64,000 nucleotides of DNA from CAVPCZ01 sp963779225 (GCA_963779225.1 CAVZWW010000001.1:1-64000); one strand, 5' to 3'; positions 52,663 through 61,593 are shown, numbered from the stretch's first letter. Translations and numbers: made by a program. Notes: generated from the letters alone by a model not told the origin.

Positions 52663-53796
52663 TTGAAAAGACTGCCGGTAATTCTTGCTCTTGCGATTCT
52701 TGTGAGCGCTTTGCCCTTTGGTCAGCCCGGAGCGACCGCCGGTTTCAGTGCCACGTTCGGCGTCTTCTATTCCTCGCTCGCTCCGCACGGAGAGTGGATC
52801 CCTGTTGATGGCGGCGTATTCGCGTGGCGGCCGGTGAACGTTGACGGCGCGTGGCGGCCGTACTGGAACGGACAGTGGATATGGACGGATGCCGGCTGGT
52901 ACTGGGATTCCGATGAACCCTGGGCCTGGGCTACCTACCACTACGGGCGCTGGTACTACGACGACTATTATGGCTGGTTGTGGCTTCCGGGATACGACTG
53001 GTCGCCCGCATGGGTGGAGTGGCGGTACGGAGGTGACTGTGTCGGCTGGGCGCCGCTCGGGCCGTACGCGGTCTTCGATATGCATTTCGGCGTCTATTAC
53101 CGGCGGCACTGGTCGACTCCCTATCACTACTGGTCCTTCGTGGATTGCGGCTACATGGCCAGTCCGGGCATCCACAGGTATGTGTACCGTAGCGAGAACA
53201 ACACGCGCTTAATCGGCCGGACGCGCACAGCGGGGAATGTTCGGTATGATGCAGGCCGCATCGTCACACGGGGACCGGATGTTTCGTACATCGAACGCCG
53301 TGGAAATGTCAGGATTCGGAGAGCGGAGGTTGTGGATGCGAACAGCACGGACGACGCGCGCATGCTGCGGAACGGTGAACGCGAGAGGATCGGCGTTTAT
53401 CGTCCGCACATCGAAGGGCGGGTGGGTGATCAGCGTCCGGAGCGGCCTGCGGTAGTGCAGGACGGAGAGCGTGTGCCGTCGCTTGACACACGCGACATTG
53501 ATGCCCGCCGCCGGGAAGAAGTCCGGGGGTGGGGGCGGGAAATCGAACGGATGATGCAGAACCGTCCGCAGGAGCAACTGGGAACAAACCCTGAGAAGAC
53601 CGACAGGCAACGGTACGACCGGCGAGGTTTGGATCAATACCTGAATGATCCGTCAGTCCGGAACCGCTCCCGCGATGAAGAGCGCCGTCCGCCGGAGGAA
53701 CGTACACCACAGTATAAAGCCCGCCCGGAAGGACGGGAACAGAGCCGGCCCGCCCCTCCCTCATCGCGGGGAGGGGGAGAACGACGGGGGAATTGA
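52663..53796 (+). CDS. Exported DUF6600-like tryptophan/tyrosine-rich protein
   Basis: A protein of 377 residues. TTG 52663 is chosen: GAGGA is four bases upstream and the next residues form a signal peptide (LPVILALAILVSALPFGQPG). Residues about 40-175 repeat a pattern of Trp, Tyr and Gly: GEWIPVDGGVFAWRPVNVDG, GQWIWTDAGWYWDSDEPWAW, YGRWYYDDYYGWLWLPGYDW, the DUF6600 signature. The last 180 residues are charged and probably disordered (Arg/Glu/Pro-rich), ending RGGGERRGN. Likely periplasmic or outer-membrane associated; function unknown. Confidence 0.75.
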   Translation: MKRLPVILALAILVSALPFGQPGATAGFSATFGVFYSSLAPHGEWIPVDGGVFAWRPVNVDGAWRPYWNGQWIWTDAGWYWDSDEPWAWATYHYGRWYYDDYYGWLWLPGYDWSPAWVEWRYGGDCVGWAPLGPYAVFDMHFGVYYRRHWSTPYHYWSFVDCGYMASPGIHRYVYRSENNTRLIGRTRTAGNVRYDAGRIVTRGPDVSYIERRGNVRIRRAEVVDANSTDDARMLRNGERERIGVYRPHIEGRVGDQRPERPAVVQDGERVPSLDTRDIDARRREEVRGWGREIERMMQNRPQEQLGTNPEKTDRQRYDRRGLDQYLNDPSVRNRSRDEERRPPEERTPQYKARPEGREQSRPAPPSSRGGGERRGN

Positions 53797-53823
53797 GCGG
53801 CCCCGTTCAGTGCTGTCGCCCGA

Positions 53824-53854
53824 AAAGAAAGCCCGCCTCAGGAAAGAAGCGGGC
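53824..53854 (-). terminator. Terminator of the gld-like ABC operon
   Basis: On the minus strand GCCCGC (53854-53849) and GCGGGC (53836-53831) form a stem around a 12-base loop followed by TTTCTTTT. It lies about 40 bases after the DUF4340 stop at 53895. Confidence 0.8.
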
Positions 53855-53894
53855 GCTGTGGTTCCGAAGGCCGGGGAGAACCCGTACTCTCCGC

Positions 53895-54785
53895 TTACAG
53901 CGGTTTCTCCAGATCTTTCTTCCGCTTCAACACCTGCCCTGCTTTCCATTCCTGCACATTGAATACCTGGGGACTCCGGGATGTTGTTACCACATAGGTA
54001 GTACTCGAGGGGTGTTTGAGGAAACGGATCTGCACTCCCTGTACTTCCACAACGGCCGCAAGCGGCGGAACCACTGTCAGGGTGGAGTCCACAAAGTCAT
54101 CGGCAAGAAAATTCGTGAGCGACCCGAGCATCCCGCGGACCTGATCCTCGCCGGCCGGGCTACCGTCAACGCGCCAGAGGCTGTCCTGTCGGGCAAGCGT
54201 GAAGGTCGTGTCGCCATAGTGGAATTGTACAGAGGTGACCGATTCCAGAGGAGTCTTGAAAATCGTCTTATCCCGCCAGTCGCGTGCCGGCCGCGCAAAC
54301 AGATAGCCGAGCATCCCTTCAGCAAGGAAGACTTCGTTGTCACTCTCCCGCCGGACGTAAGTCTCGGTATATGCGGGGCCCGGTTTGCCCACCCGGAAGT
54401 CGGCGAGCGTGGCTCCTTTTGCGAGGAACTTCACCGATGTTCCGGTCGAGTCGACTTGAAAGAGCGCCTGCTTTGCAGGGTTGGAAGAGACGACGCCCTT
54501 CAGGGCGATGGCGTTCCCTTTGCCGATGGTGGAAGTGACAATACTCTCATCGGCGGCCGCCCGTATGGGTTCGGTCAACATCCATGTGGCGCCCTGTTTT
54601 TCGAGAGTCACCCGGCCGGCGGCGGATATGATTTCGATTCCGTCGACTGCCGATGAGTCATACCTGACAAGGACCTCCTCATTTCCTGCCGTGGTGCTGC
54701 GTTCTCCCGGTTTCTGGAGAACAAGGAAGACACCTGCGATGAGGAGAACGAGGATACCGAGAAGAATCAACGTGTTCCGTTTCAT
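53895..54785 (-). CDS. DUF4340 membrane-anchored protein
   Basis: A protein of 296 residues with an N-terminal membrane segment (LILLGILVLLIAGVFLVLQ) and a long exported beta-rich part. DUF4340 features are VDGIEIISAAGRVTLEKQGA, TWMLTEPIRAAADESIV and FRVGKPGPAYTETYVRR. Its start overlaps the stop of the GldG-like gene (ATGA). DUF4340 proteins regularly follow GldG-type genes and are assumed to be part of that ABC complex; their role is unknown. Confidence 0.88.
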   Translation of the reverse strand: MKRNTLILLGILVLLIAGVFLVLQKPGERSTTAGNEEVLVRYDSSAVDGIEIISAAGRVTLEKQGATWMLTEPIRAAADESIVTSTIGKGNAIALKGVVSSNPAKQALFQVDSTGTSVKFLAKGATLADFRVGKPGPAYTETYVRRESDNEVFLAEGMLGYLFARPARDWRDKTIFKTPLESVTSVQFHYGDTTFTLARQDSLWRVDGSPAGEDQVRGMLGSLTNFLADDFVDSTLTVVPPLAAVVEVQGVQIRFLKHPSSTTYVVTTSRSPQVFNVQEWKAGQVLKRKKDLEKPL

Positions 54786-56368
54786 TGCAGCTCCAGTGCT
54801 TTCTTCCGGGCTTTGCGCATCCGCCAGCGAATCGCGCCGTAGGCCAGCACGAGCAACGGCGGCAACGCAAGATTTGCGTATTTGACGAGCTTCTTTGTCC
54901 CTTCAGACACCTGCTCCAGCGGCGGCAACGTCGCGTCTTTTGAACGGATCGTGATCAATCCAGCATCGTCAACCAGGTAGTCCACCATGTTGGCGAAAAA
55001 GGCCAGATTGTCGCGGCTGCCACCCATGAACTGATCCCGGGCAAAATCTCCATCGCCCACAAGGACAATGCGGGTCTCCGGGCTGCCGGACAGCGGTGTC
55101 GCCGGCGGGGGAAGTGCTCCGGCGGAGGTATCGGCAGGCGCAGGGCGGCCGGCGTACAGGCTGACGAACTTTCCTTCCACCAGAACGGCGAGCGGGAGCC
55201 CGCTTTCCTGGAATTCATCACGTGTGTACTGCTGCAGCGGATCAAAAGTGAATGACCCGGTCTGCCGGCCGCTCTGCTTGGAAGACATTGCAAGCACTTC
55301 CGCGCGCAGCCCCTTTGCGCCCATCCCGGCCGTGTCGACCGAGCTCACAAAAAACATCACCAGGTTCTGGAGGTCTTTCACCATCATATTATCCTTGCTG
55401 AAGGCGTTGACAAGGGGAAGATAGGGAAAGGGGACCTGCGATTGCATGTTGAAGCCGTATTGCTGCTGGACGATGGTCACGCTTGCGCACTGCAAATCGC
55501 GAACGAGGTCGGCATTGATGCGGAGACCGTAGGCAGCCAGCATGTCATCCATATTGAGCTCGATAGGACGACCGAACCGGTTTTGCAGGTTCGCGTCAAT
55601 GCGGTTCAGCAGAAAGGCAACTTTGCCGCCCCGCATCAGAAACTGGTCGATCTGGAACTTGTGTGCCTCCGGAAGGGGACCACCCGGGGCCAGAACGATG
55701 AGTGCAGCAACGTCCGCGGGAACGGGGGTGCTCTTGCTGACATCCACGGCTGTTATCTCATACTGGCGGCGAAGCAGTTCCTGCACCCGGGAGAGTTCCT
55801 GCAGCCCCGGTTCGCCATGGCCGGTAAGAAAACCGATCTTCCGCTGCGTGCGCGTTGTCAGCCGTTTGATCGTGCTGCTGATTTCATACTCCAGGGTTGC
55901 GGTATTCTGGATGACCGGCAGCACTTCTTTCCGGTCTTCGTACAGGAAGACCATTCCCATATACGCACGCTTGACTTCGAATTTATCTTCCTTCACGACC
56001 TGTACCTGGACAGGGGCTATCCCCTGCTGCTGGGCTTCCTGCTCCGTCTTTTCCGCGCTCGGGTCAAAGAATTCGAACTGCAGGTTTCCCCGTGCGTAGG
56101 CGCGGTACTCGTTCAGCTGATCCAGCAGCTGGCGGCGATGATTGCTGTACGGCGCCGGCAGGTCTTCAGTGAAATACACCTTTACCGACACCCGGTCATC
56201 CAGCGATTGCATGAGGGATTTGCTGGCATCCGCAAGGGTAAAGAGACCCGTACGGGTCATGTCCATCCGGCCGAACCAGCGCACAGAGATAAAATTCAGG
56301 AGGATGAGAATAGCCAGGACGATGCCCAGGCGAATCAGCGTCTGTGTTTTTGTGGATGTTGTCGTCAT
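54782..56368 (-). CDS. gldG: GldG-like ABC transporter auxiliary protein
   Basis: A protein of 528 residues (start 56368; 56395 also possible and would overlap the permease gene). An N-terminal membrane segment (IRLGIVLAILILLNFISVRW) precedes a large periplasmic domain with SVKVYFTEDLPAPYSNHRRQ, NLQFEFFDPSAEKTEQEA, KIGFLTGHGEPGLQEL and ALIVLAPGGPLPEAHKFQID. A C-terminal membrane segment (YANLALPPLLVLAYGAIRW) ends it. This is the ABC-auxiliary fold of GldG. In gliding flavobacteria GldA/F/G are needed for motility; in other bacteria the cargo is unknown. Confidence 0.87.
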   Translation of the reverse strand: MTTTSTKTQTLIRLGIVLAILILLNFISVRWFGRMDMTRTGLFTLADASKSLMQSLDDRVSVKVYFTEDLPAPYSNHRRQLLDQLNEYRAYARGNLQFEFFDPSAEKTEQEAQQQGIAPVQVQVVKEDKFEVKRAYMGMVFLYEDRKEVLPVIQNTATLEYEISSTIKRLTTRTQRKIGFLTGHGEPGLQELSRVQELLRRQYEITAVDVSKSTPVPADVAALIVLAPGGPLPEAHKFQIDQFLMRGGKVAFLLNRIDANLQNRFGRPIELNMDDMLAAYGLRINADLVRDLQCASVTIVQQQYGFNMQSQVPFPYLPLVNAFSKDNMMVKDLQNLVMFFVSSVDTAGMGAKGLRAEVLAMSSKQSGRQTGSFTFDPLQQYTRDEFQESGLPLAVLVEGKFVSLYAGRPAPADTSAGALPPPATPLSGSPETRIVLVGDGDFARDQFMGGSRDNLAFFANMVDYLVDDAGLITIRSKDATLPPLEQVSEGTKKLVKYANLALPPLLVLAYGAIRWRMRKARKKALELQ

Positions 56369-56375
56369 GGCGGGT

Positions 56376-57098
56376 TCACCATTTCCGTCGTTCAAGGGAA
56401 ACCGTTGCCAGGTACAGCGAGAAGCCGAGCAGTGAGGCGAAGTACAGAATATTGCGCGAGTCGATCACGCCGCGGGCGATATTGGAGAAATGTGAATCGA
56501 TGGCCAGGAACTCCATCGTCGAGGCGAACGCTTCCGGTACATACATGAGGACCTTGTCCATCAGGAACAGGGCGAGGATGATCAGGAAACTCAGGATGAA
56601 GGCCACGATCTGGTTTTCCGTCAGACTCGATGCCAGGATGCCGATGGCGATATAGACTCCGCCCATCAGGAGCAGACCGAGATAGCCGGTGAGTACCGGG
56701 CCCAGGTCGAGTGATCCGAGCGCCGCAACGGTAATCACATACAGGAGCGTCGGCGTTATCGCGGCAGCAAGCAGTGCCCAGGCGGCCAGGAATTTGCCGA
56801 GCACGATCTCGACGTCCCGCACCGGACAGGTCGTGAGCAATTCCAGGGTCCCCGATTTCTGCTCTTCGGCGAGGAGGCGCATGGTAATGGCCGGGACGAA
56901 AAACAGGAAGATCAACGGGACGAGTTCAAACACCACCCGCAGCGAGGAGACGTTCATCAGAAACAGGTTGCTCGTGAAGAACCACCCGATGATGCTGAGG
57001 AAGACGATGATCACGACGTACGCGACGGGGGAATTGAAGTATGAGCGCAATTCCCGACGGAAAACCGGACCGACATTGGAGAGACCAAAAGACGTCAT
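56376..57098 (-). CDS. gldF: GldF-like ABC transporter permease
   Basis: A protein of 240 residues with six hydrophobic segments (AYVVIIVFLSIIGWFF, VFELVPLIFLFFVPAITMRL, LAAWALLAAAITPTLLYVI, YLGLLLMGGVYIAIGILAS, FILSFLIILALFLMDKVLM, LYFASLLGFSLYLATVSLE). RLLAEEQKSGTLELLTTCPV is the conserved ABC-2 loop. It pairs with the ATPase gene 15 bases upstream. Confidence 0.92.
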   Translation of the reverse strand: MTSFGLSNVGPVFRRELRSYFNSPVAYVVIIVFLSIIGWFFTSNLFLMNVSSLRVVFELVPLIFLFFVPAITMRLLAEEQKSGTLELLTTCPVRDVEIVLGKFLAAWALLAAAITPTLLYVITVAALGSLDLGPVLTGYLGLLLMGGVYIAIGILASSLTENQIVAFILSFLIILALFLMDKVLMYVPEAFASTMEFLAIDSHFSNIARGVIDSRNILYFASLLGFSLYLATVSLERRKW

Positions 57099-57113
57099 AC
57101 AGAACCCTGTAGA

Positions 57114-58058
57114 TTAAGTGGTCGTCAGTTTGTGGAATACTTCTTCAAGTGTGGTAGCTTTACGGTGCATTTCCAGTAATACCCATCCCCGGCTGACGGC
57201 GAGCCGGAATGCGGCTTCGCGCACATCCGACCCTTTCTCGGTAAAGAGTTCAAAACAAGAAACACCGTCCTTCTCGCCCAGGAGGGTCACATCGGTGACC
57301 GACGTCAGCGCGCGCAGGTGCGGGGACACTTCCTGGAGCGGATCGCCGCTCCCGGCCCGGAGCTCCAGCGTCAGGGATTCGTTGCCGTGGAATTCCCGCT
57401 GCAGGTGTTCCGGTGTGCCGTCCGCGACGATCTTGCCCTCGTTGATGATGAGAACCCGGTCGCAGGTTGCCTGGACCTCGGAGAGAATGTGGGTGGAAAG
57501 AATGACGGTCTTGGCGCGGCCGAGCCGTTTGATCAGGTTGCGGATTTCAACGATCTGATTCGGATCCAGACCGCTTGTGGGTTCATCCAGGATCAGCACT
57601 TCGGGATCATGGATCATGGCCTGTGCGAGACCGACCCGCTGGCGGAATCCTTTTGACATTTCCCCGATATCCTTGTGCCGTACGCTCTCGAGCCCGCACA
57701 CCTGCACCATTTCGCGCATGCGGTGCTGAACCTCTCCTCCCCGGAGTCCGTGCAGCTGTGCCGAGTACTCGAGGTAGTCGAGCACGTTCATCTCATGATA
57801 GAGTGGATTCATTTCGGGAAGGTAGCCGATCTTGCGGCGTACCGCGAGGGAATGTTCGATCACGTCCAGCCCATCCACCTCTACCGAGCCGGCGGTCGGG
57901 GGCATGTAGCAGGTGAGAATCTTCATGGTTGTGGTCTTCCCGGCGCCGTTGGGGCCAAGGAAGCCCAGGATCTCACCGGTCTTCACTTCGAAGGAGATGC
58001 CATCGACCGCCTTCTGCTCACCGTAGGTTTTGGTGAGATTTCGCACTGCAATAGACAT
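57114..58058 (-). CDS. gldA: ABC transporter ATP-binding protein (GldA-like)
   Basis: A protein of 314 residues from 58058 (MSIAVRNLTKTYGEQKAV). Walker A GPNGAGKTTTMKIL, Q-loop region GYLPEMNPLYHEMNV, signature MSKGFRQRVGLAQAMIHDP, Walker B VLILDEPTSGLDPNQ and switch STHILSE are all present. A C-terminal domain of about 90 residues (ELRAGSGDPLQEVSPHL) is usual for this subfamily. It powers the GldF-like permease encoded next. First gene of a four-gene operon ending at 53895. Confidence 0.93.
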   Translation of the reverse strand: MSIAVRNLTKTYGEQKAVDGISFEVKTGEILGFLGPNGAGKTTTMKILTCYMPPTAGSVEVDGLDVIEHSLAVRRKIGYLPEMNPLYHEMNVLDYLEYSAQLHGLRGGEVQHRMREMVQVCGLESVRHKDIGEMSKGFRQRVGLAQAMIHDPEVLILDEPTSGLDPNQIVEIRNLIKRLGRAKTVILSTHILSEVQATCDRVLIINEGKIVADGTPEHLQREFHGNESLTLELRAGSGDPLQEVSPHLRALTSVTDVTLLGEKDGVSCFELFTEKGSDVREAAFRLAVSRGWVLLEMHRKATTLEEVFHKLTTT

Positions 58059-58233
58059 GTGTATCCGGGGTTGTTTGTGAAGAATCAGTAAGTTTGTCGC
58101 TTCTGCAGAATAAAATATACGAAGCGCGCCGCTGTGAATCAAGTCCGCACCGGATGGAAAGCTGTCCGGGTTGAGGTTTGTTCATGCAATTGGTATGTTG
58201 TGGCAACAACTCTCACCAACAGGATGATAGATC

Positions 58234-58605
58234 ATGGTCCATTTACGCAAAGAACTGGTTATCGTGGGCGATCGTGTCCTGTTGAAAATCGACGACGATC
58301 AGGACAAGACAAAATCCGGCCTGTATCTTCCCCCTTCGGTGCGCGAACGGGAAAAAGTGGCCATGGGGCGTGTCGTGCGCGTGGGACCGGGGTACGCCAT
58401 TCCCAATCCCAACTATAACGAGGACGAACCATGGGCGGCCCACAGAGAACCGATGCGGTACATCCCGCTCCAGGCTCAGGAAGGGGACTATGCGATTTTC
58501 CTCCGGGAACAGGGGATCGAGGTGGAGTTTGAAGAAGAAAAATATCTCATCGTTCCGCAATCCGCTGTGCTCATGCTTGTTCGGAGGGAGCTGCACGAAT
58601 CGTAG
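58234..58605 (+). CDS. GroES-family co-chaperonin paralogue
   Basis: A protein of 123 residues. The Cpn10 core is seen in IVGDRVLLKIDDDQDKTKSG then LYLPPSVREREKVAMGRVVR (mobile-loop region) and EGDYAIFLREQGIEVEFEEE with KYLIVPQSAVLML. Between GYAIPNPNYNEDEPWAAHRE and the last part an extra loop of about 25 residues replaces the short roof region of GroES (about 95 residues). No groEL is adjacent. It may serve a second chaperonin or have a special role; the typical groES gene would lie elsewhere. Confidence 0.8.
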   Translation: MVHLRKELVIVGDRVLLKIDDDQDKTKSGLYLPPSVREREKVAMGRVVRVGPGYAIPNPNYNEDEPWAAHREPMRYIPLQAQEGDYAIFLREQGIEVEFEEEKYLIVPQSAVLMLVRRELHES

Positions 58606-58717
58606 GCCGCGACACCGGGCGGTCCGGTCGAAGGAGCAATGCTGCAGGGACAACGGGCCGGTGGCCTGCACCGCCGGCAGCCGTGTTGGTGTGCCCGCCA
58701 CGGAGCGGGGATCAGAC

Positions 58718-59773
58718 TCAGGCGATGGTGACTTCTTTGTTGAGGTAGACCTGCTGGATGGTGTGCAGGAGTTGCACGCCCTCCTTCATCGGCTTCTGGA
58801 ATGCCTTCCGGCCGGAGATCAATCCCATGCCACCGGCACGCTTGTTGATGACCGCAGTACGAACCGCTTCCGCCAGATCATTCTGTCCTGACGCGCCGCC
58901 GGAATTGATCAGCCCCATCCGGCCCATGTAGCAATTGGCAACCTGGTACCGCGTGAGATCAATCGGATGGTCTGTCGTCAGTTCGCTGTACACCTTCTTG
59001 TGGGTCTTGCCGAAGTTCAGCGCGGTGAATCCGCCGTTGTTTTCCGGCAACTTCTGCTTGATAATATCCGCTTCTATGGTCACGCCGAGATGATTCGCCT
59101 GGCCGGTAAGGTCGGCGGAGACATGATAATCCTTTTCCGGGGTCTTGAACGCGGCGTTCCGTGTGTAACACCAGAGGATGGTGACCAGACCGAGTTCATG
59201 AGCGTATTTGAACGCCTTGCTCACTTCCTGAATCTGACGCTTTGACTCTTCCGAGCCGAAATAGATCGTGGCCCCGACGGCGGCACAGCCCATCTCGTTG
59301 GCCTGATCGATGTCGGCGAACATGATCTGGTCGTAGGTGTTGGGATAGGACAGGAACTCGTTGTGGTTGATCTTGAGAATGAAGGGAATACGGTGGGCGT
59401 ACTTCCGTGCGACGGACCCCAGTACCCCCAGCGTGGAGGCGACCGCGTTGCATCCACCTTCAATCGCCAGCTTGATGATATTCTCGGGATCAAAGTAGAC
59501 CGGGTTGGGGGCGAATGATGCTCCTGCAGAATGTTCGATGCCCTGGTCGACCGGGAGTATGGAAAGGTATCCCGAGTGGGCCAGGTTGCCATGGTTGAAA
59601 AGAAGCTGCATATTCCGGAGGACGCCGATCTTCCTGTCGGTCTGTAAGAAAATCCGGTCCACAAAATCGGAGCCCGGGAGATGCAGCATTTCCCTGGGGA
59701 TTCCCTTGCACTGGTGCCCGAGCAATGTCCGTGCCTCGGCGCCCAGCTGCTGCTCGATATCCTCAAACGTCAT
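58718..59773 (-). CDS. fbaB: Class I fructose-bisphosphate aldolase (DhnA/FbaB type)
   Basis: A protein of 351 residues from 59773 (AGGAG nine bases upstream); 59797 is an alternative. DhnA-type motifs are SILPVDQGIEHSAGASFAPN, EGGCNAVASTLGVLG, PFILKINHNEFLSYPNTYDQ (Schiff-base region) and GLVTILWCYTRNAAFKT. GRMGLINSGGASGQNDLAEA and INKRAGGMGLISGRKAFQ form the phosphate site. It performs the same reaction as the class II enzyme at 16845-17837 without zinc; archaeal-type members are often gluconeogenic. Confidence 0.93.
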   Translation of the reverse strand: MTFEDIEQQLGAEARTLLGHQCKGIPREMLHLPGSDFVDRIFLQTDRKIGVLRNMQLLFNHGNLAHSGYLSILPVDQGIEHSAGASFAPNPVYFDPENIIKLAIEGGCNAVASTLGVLGSVARKYAHRIPFILKINHNEFLSYPNTYDQIMFADIDQANEMGCAAVGATIYFGSEESKRQIQEVSKAFKYAHELGLVTILWCYTRNAAFKTPEKDYHVSADLTGQANHLGVTIEADIIKQKLPENNGGFTALNFGKTHKKVYSELTTDHPIDLTRYQVANCYMGRMGLINSGGASGQNDLAEAVRTAVINKRAGGMGLISGRKAFQKPMKEGVQLLHTIQQVYLNKEVTIA

Positions 59774-59982
59774 TCCGGCACTCTCCTGTTCTGTCATGTG
59801 AAATGGTATGTGTAAATATAGAAAATAAGGGGTGGAGGTGCAAAGGTTACTTCTTGACCGGTCTCTGTGAAGTATTTACCACACTGTGCACCAAAAAGGA
59901 CGCCAAACAGGCCAAATTGAACCGATTTCAAACGTGGAACTTCTGGCATGAAATTCGTACAAGGAGGTAGAGGAATGAAGAC

Positions 59983-60165
59983 ATGATGTCAGGTGATCGG
60001 TATTCGGGAGTTGACATGGGAATCAGGTTCTATTCCGGGCATTTATCAAAAGAGCAGCGAGAAGCTCTCGAGCAGATTCTCCTGGAAGAGATGGAAGTGC
60101 AGATCTGGTACGGGATCAGCTGGAGCACGATCATGGGGGGAGAGGTGTTTTTTAACCTGCAATAA
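59983..60165 (+). CDS. Small protein of unknown function
   Basis: A frame of 60 codons with AGAGGA about eight bases before ATG 59983. The sequence (FYSGHLSKEQREALEQILLE, VQIWYGISWSTIMGGEVFFN) has an amphipathic helix then an aromatic end. A strong terminator follows 28 bases after the stop, supporting a real short transcript. No family recognised; the internal Met12 is another possible start. Confidence 0.5.
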   Translation: MMSGDRYSGVDMGIRFYSGHLSKEQREALEQILLEEMEVQIWYGISWSTIMGGEVFFNLQ

Positions 60166-60193
60166 GTCCCTACGGCCGTTACGGCCGGTCTGC

Positions 60194-60238
60194 GGAGCCT
60201 CCATTCTGGTGGGAGTGGAGGCTCCGTTCTTTTTTCTT
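60194..60238 (+). terminator. Rho-independent terminator
   Basis: GGAGCCTCCA (60194-60203) pairs perfectly with TGGAGGCTCC (60216-60225), followed by GTTCTTTTTTCTT. A textbook terminator for the small gene at 59983-60165. Confidence 0.93.
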
Positions 60239-60485
60239 GCGCATAGTGTCCGAAAGTACTATCTTTTTCAGGCAATCAACTGTACACCGTTTTTGCGCTA
60301 TTAATGGTTCCGTTGCTGCAAGTGATGTTCTCTGGGTCGTCCAGCAAGCGCTTGTAACAGCGGTGAGCGTCGAGGTCTGGCACCCGCTACCCGACCTGAG
60401 AGCTATTAACAGGCACAAAAACCCGGTGCCCGTCACGGGCGGCTTTGCCGTACGCATCCCAGGAACATCTTCGAAGGAGATTCCC
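60239..60485 (+). promoter_or_regulatory. Upstream region of the cold-shock gene, probable long 5' leader
   Basis: About 245 bases between the preceding terminator and the csp start contain no gene. Csp genes usually have structured leaders that change fold with temperature, and the length here fits. I did not find a firm promoter consensus; the AT-rich patch at 60257-60305 is the best place for one. Confidence 0.35.
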
Positions 60486-60686
60486 ATGGAAAAGGGAGTC
60501 GTGAAATGGTTCAACGGAGCCAAAGGATTCGGCTTCATCAAGCGCGAAACGGGCGAAGACGTGTTTGTGCACTACAAGGCCATCGTCGGCGAAGGCTACA
60601 AGACCTTGAACGAGGGTGACAAGGTGGAGTTTGATGTGGAGAAGGGCCCGAAGGGTCTCCAGGCACTACGCGTTAGCAAGATCTAA
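60486..60686 (+). CDS. cspA: Cold-shock domain protein (CspA family)
   Basis: A protein of 66 residues with GAAGGAG before the start. The five-stranded OB fold shows VVKWFNGAKGFGFIKRETGE (RNP1 KGFGFI) and DVFVHYKAI (RNP2), and ends VEKGPKGLQALRVSKI. It binds single-stranded RNA and DNA and melts RNA structure. Own terminator just downstream. Confidence 0.96.
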   Translation: MEKGVVKWFNGAKGFGFIKRETGEDVFVHYKAIVGEGYKTLNEGDKVEFDVEKGPKGLQALRVSKI

Positions 60687-60708
60687 CTTCCCTTGATACT
60701 GCGTATGG

Positions 60709-60739
60709 AAGCCCTGGCATTCAATGCCGGGGCTTTTTT
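60709..60739 (+). terminator. Rho-independent terminator of the csp gene
   Basis: AAGCCCTGGCAT (60709-60720) pairs with ATGCCGGGGCTT (60724-60735) around a TCA loop, with one T-G pair, and runs into TTTTTT. Confidence 0.93.
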
Positions 60740-60781
60740 GTATTCACGAAGTGAAACAGCCGGAGATTCCGGAGGACGCCC

Positions 60782-61546
60782 ATGAAACTGCGACTCACAC
60801 TCCTCGGCGATGCCTCACAGCTGTCCGGGAAAATCCCTCCGAGCGACGTGCTGCTGTTTCCCGAGTTGGTCGACGGTGGATACGCCGCCCTGGAGCGCGG
60901 TGCCGGCAGCCACAATGTTAGCGACCAGTACGTTACACTCTTTCAAGAGGCTTCGCGGAAACACCGTTGCACGTGCATCGCAGGCTCGGTGGCACTTCGG
61001 AACTTCGACGGATCACTGACGAACACCAGTCTGGTCTTTCGCTTTGGCAGATGCGTGCACCGGTACGACAAAATCCATCTCTTCCGGCCGGCGGGGGATC
61101 ACAGGTTTTTCCGTGCGGGCACCGGCGTGCGGTCGTTTCTTGTCCCGGTGAGAGACAAGCGTGTCCGCACAGGCGTTATTATCTGTTATGATCTCCGGTT
61201 TCCGGAGCTGAGCCGCATGCTTGCCCGTGAAGGGATTCAACTCCTGCTCGTTCCTGCACGCTGGCCGGCCGTGCGCGATGATGCGTGGCACACGCTCCTG
61301 AAAGCCCGGGCGATCGAGAACCAGGTCTTCGTGGCGGGATGTGACGCGGCGGACAGCGAAGGAGGGTTTTCCTACGTGTTCGACCCGATGGGGCGGCTGC
61401 TCTTTAGCAGCAGGCAGGGGCCGGAGCGGAAGATCCACACCGTTCTTCTGGATCTTCGTCTGTTACACGAGGCCAGACGGGTTCACCGGAATATCCGGGA
61501 TGCCGTCATGATGCGGGGAGCGACGTTTCTGACGAAACACAGGTAA
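60782..61546 (+). CDS. Carbon-nitrogen hydrolase (nitrilase superfamily, omega-amidase-like)
   Basis: A protein of 254 residues with GGAGG near the start. The catalytic triad is visible: Glu28 in LLFPELVDGG, Lys97 in HRYDKIHLF and Cys135 in GVIICYDLRFPELSR. IEHQVF-like AIENQVFVAGCDAADSEGGF and YVFDPMGRLLF fit the omega-amidase/NIT2 branch, which hydrolyses small omega-amides such as alpha-ketoglutaramate. The substrate is inferred from resemblance only. Cytoplasmic; single gene. Confidence 0.88.
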   Translation: MKLRLTLLGDASQLSGKIPPSDVLLFPELVDGGYAALERGAGSHNVSDQYVTLFQEASRKHRCTCIAGSVALRNFDGSLTNTSLVFRFGRCVHRYDKIHLFRPAGDHRFFRAGTGVRSFLVPVRDKRVRTGVIICYDLRFPELSRMLAREGIQLLLVPARWPAVRDDAWHTLLKARAIENQVFVAGCDAADSEGGFSYVFDPMGRLLFSSRQGPERKIHTVLLDLRLLHEARRVHRNIRDAVMMRGATFLTKHR

Positions 61547-61593
61547 CCCGGCTGCACCCTCTTGCAGAAAATCCCTTCCGTTTTCGTCCCCTG

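Noticed and set aside
55442..56548. 368-codon plus-strand frame opposite gldG
   Set aside because: Shadow of the GldG-like gene.
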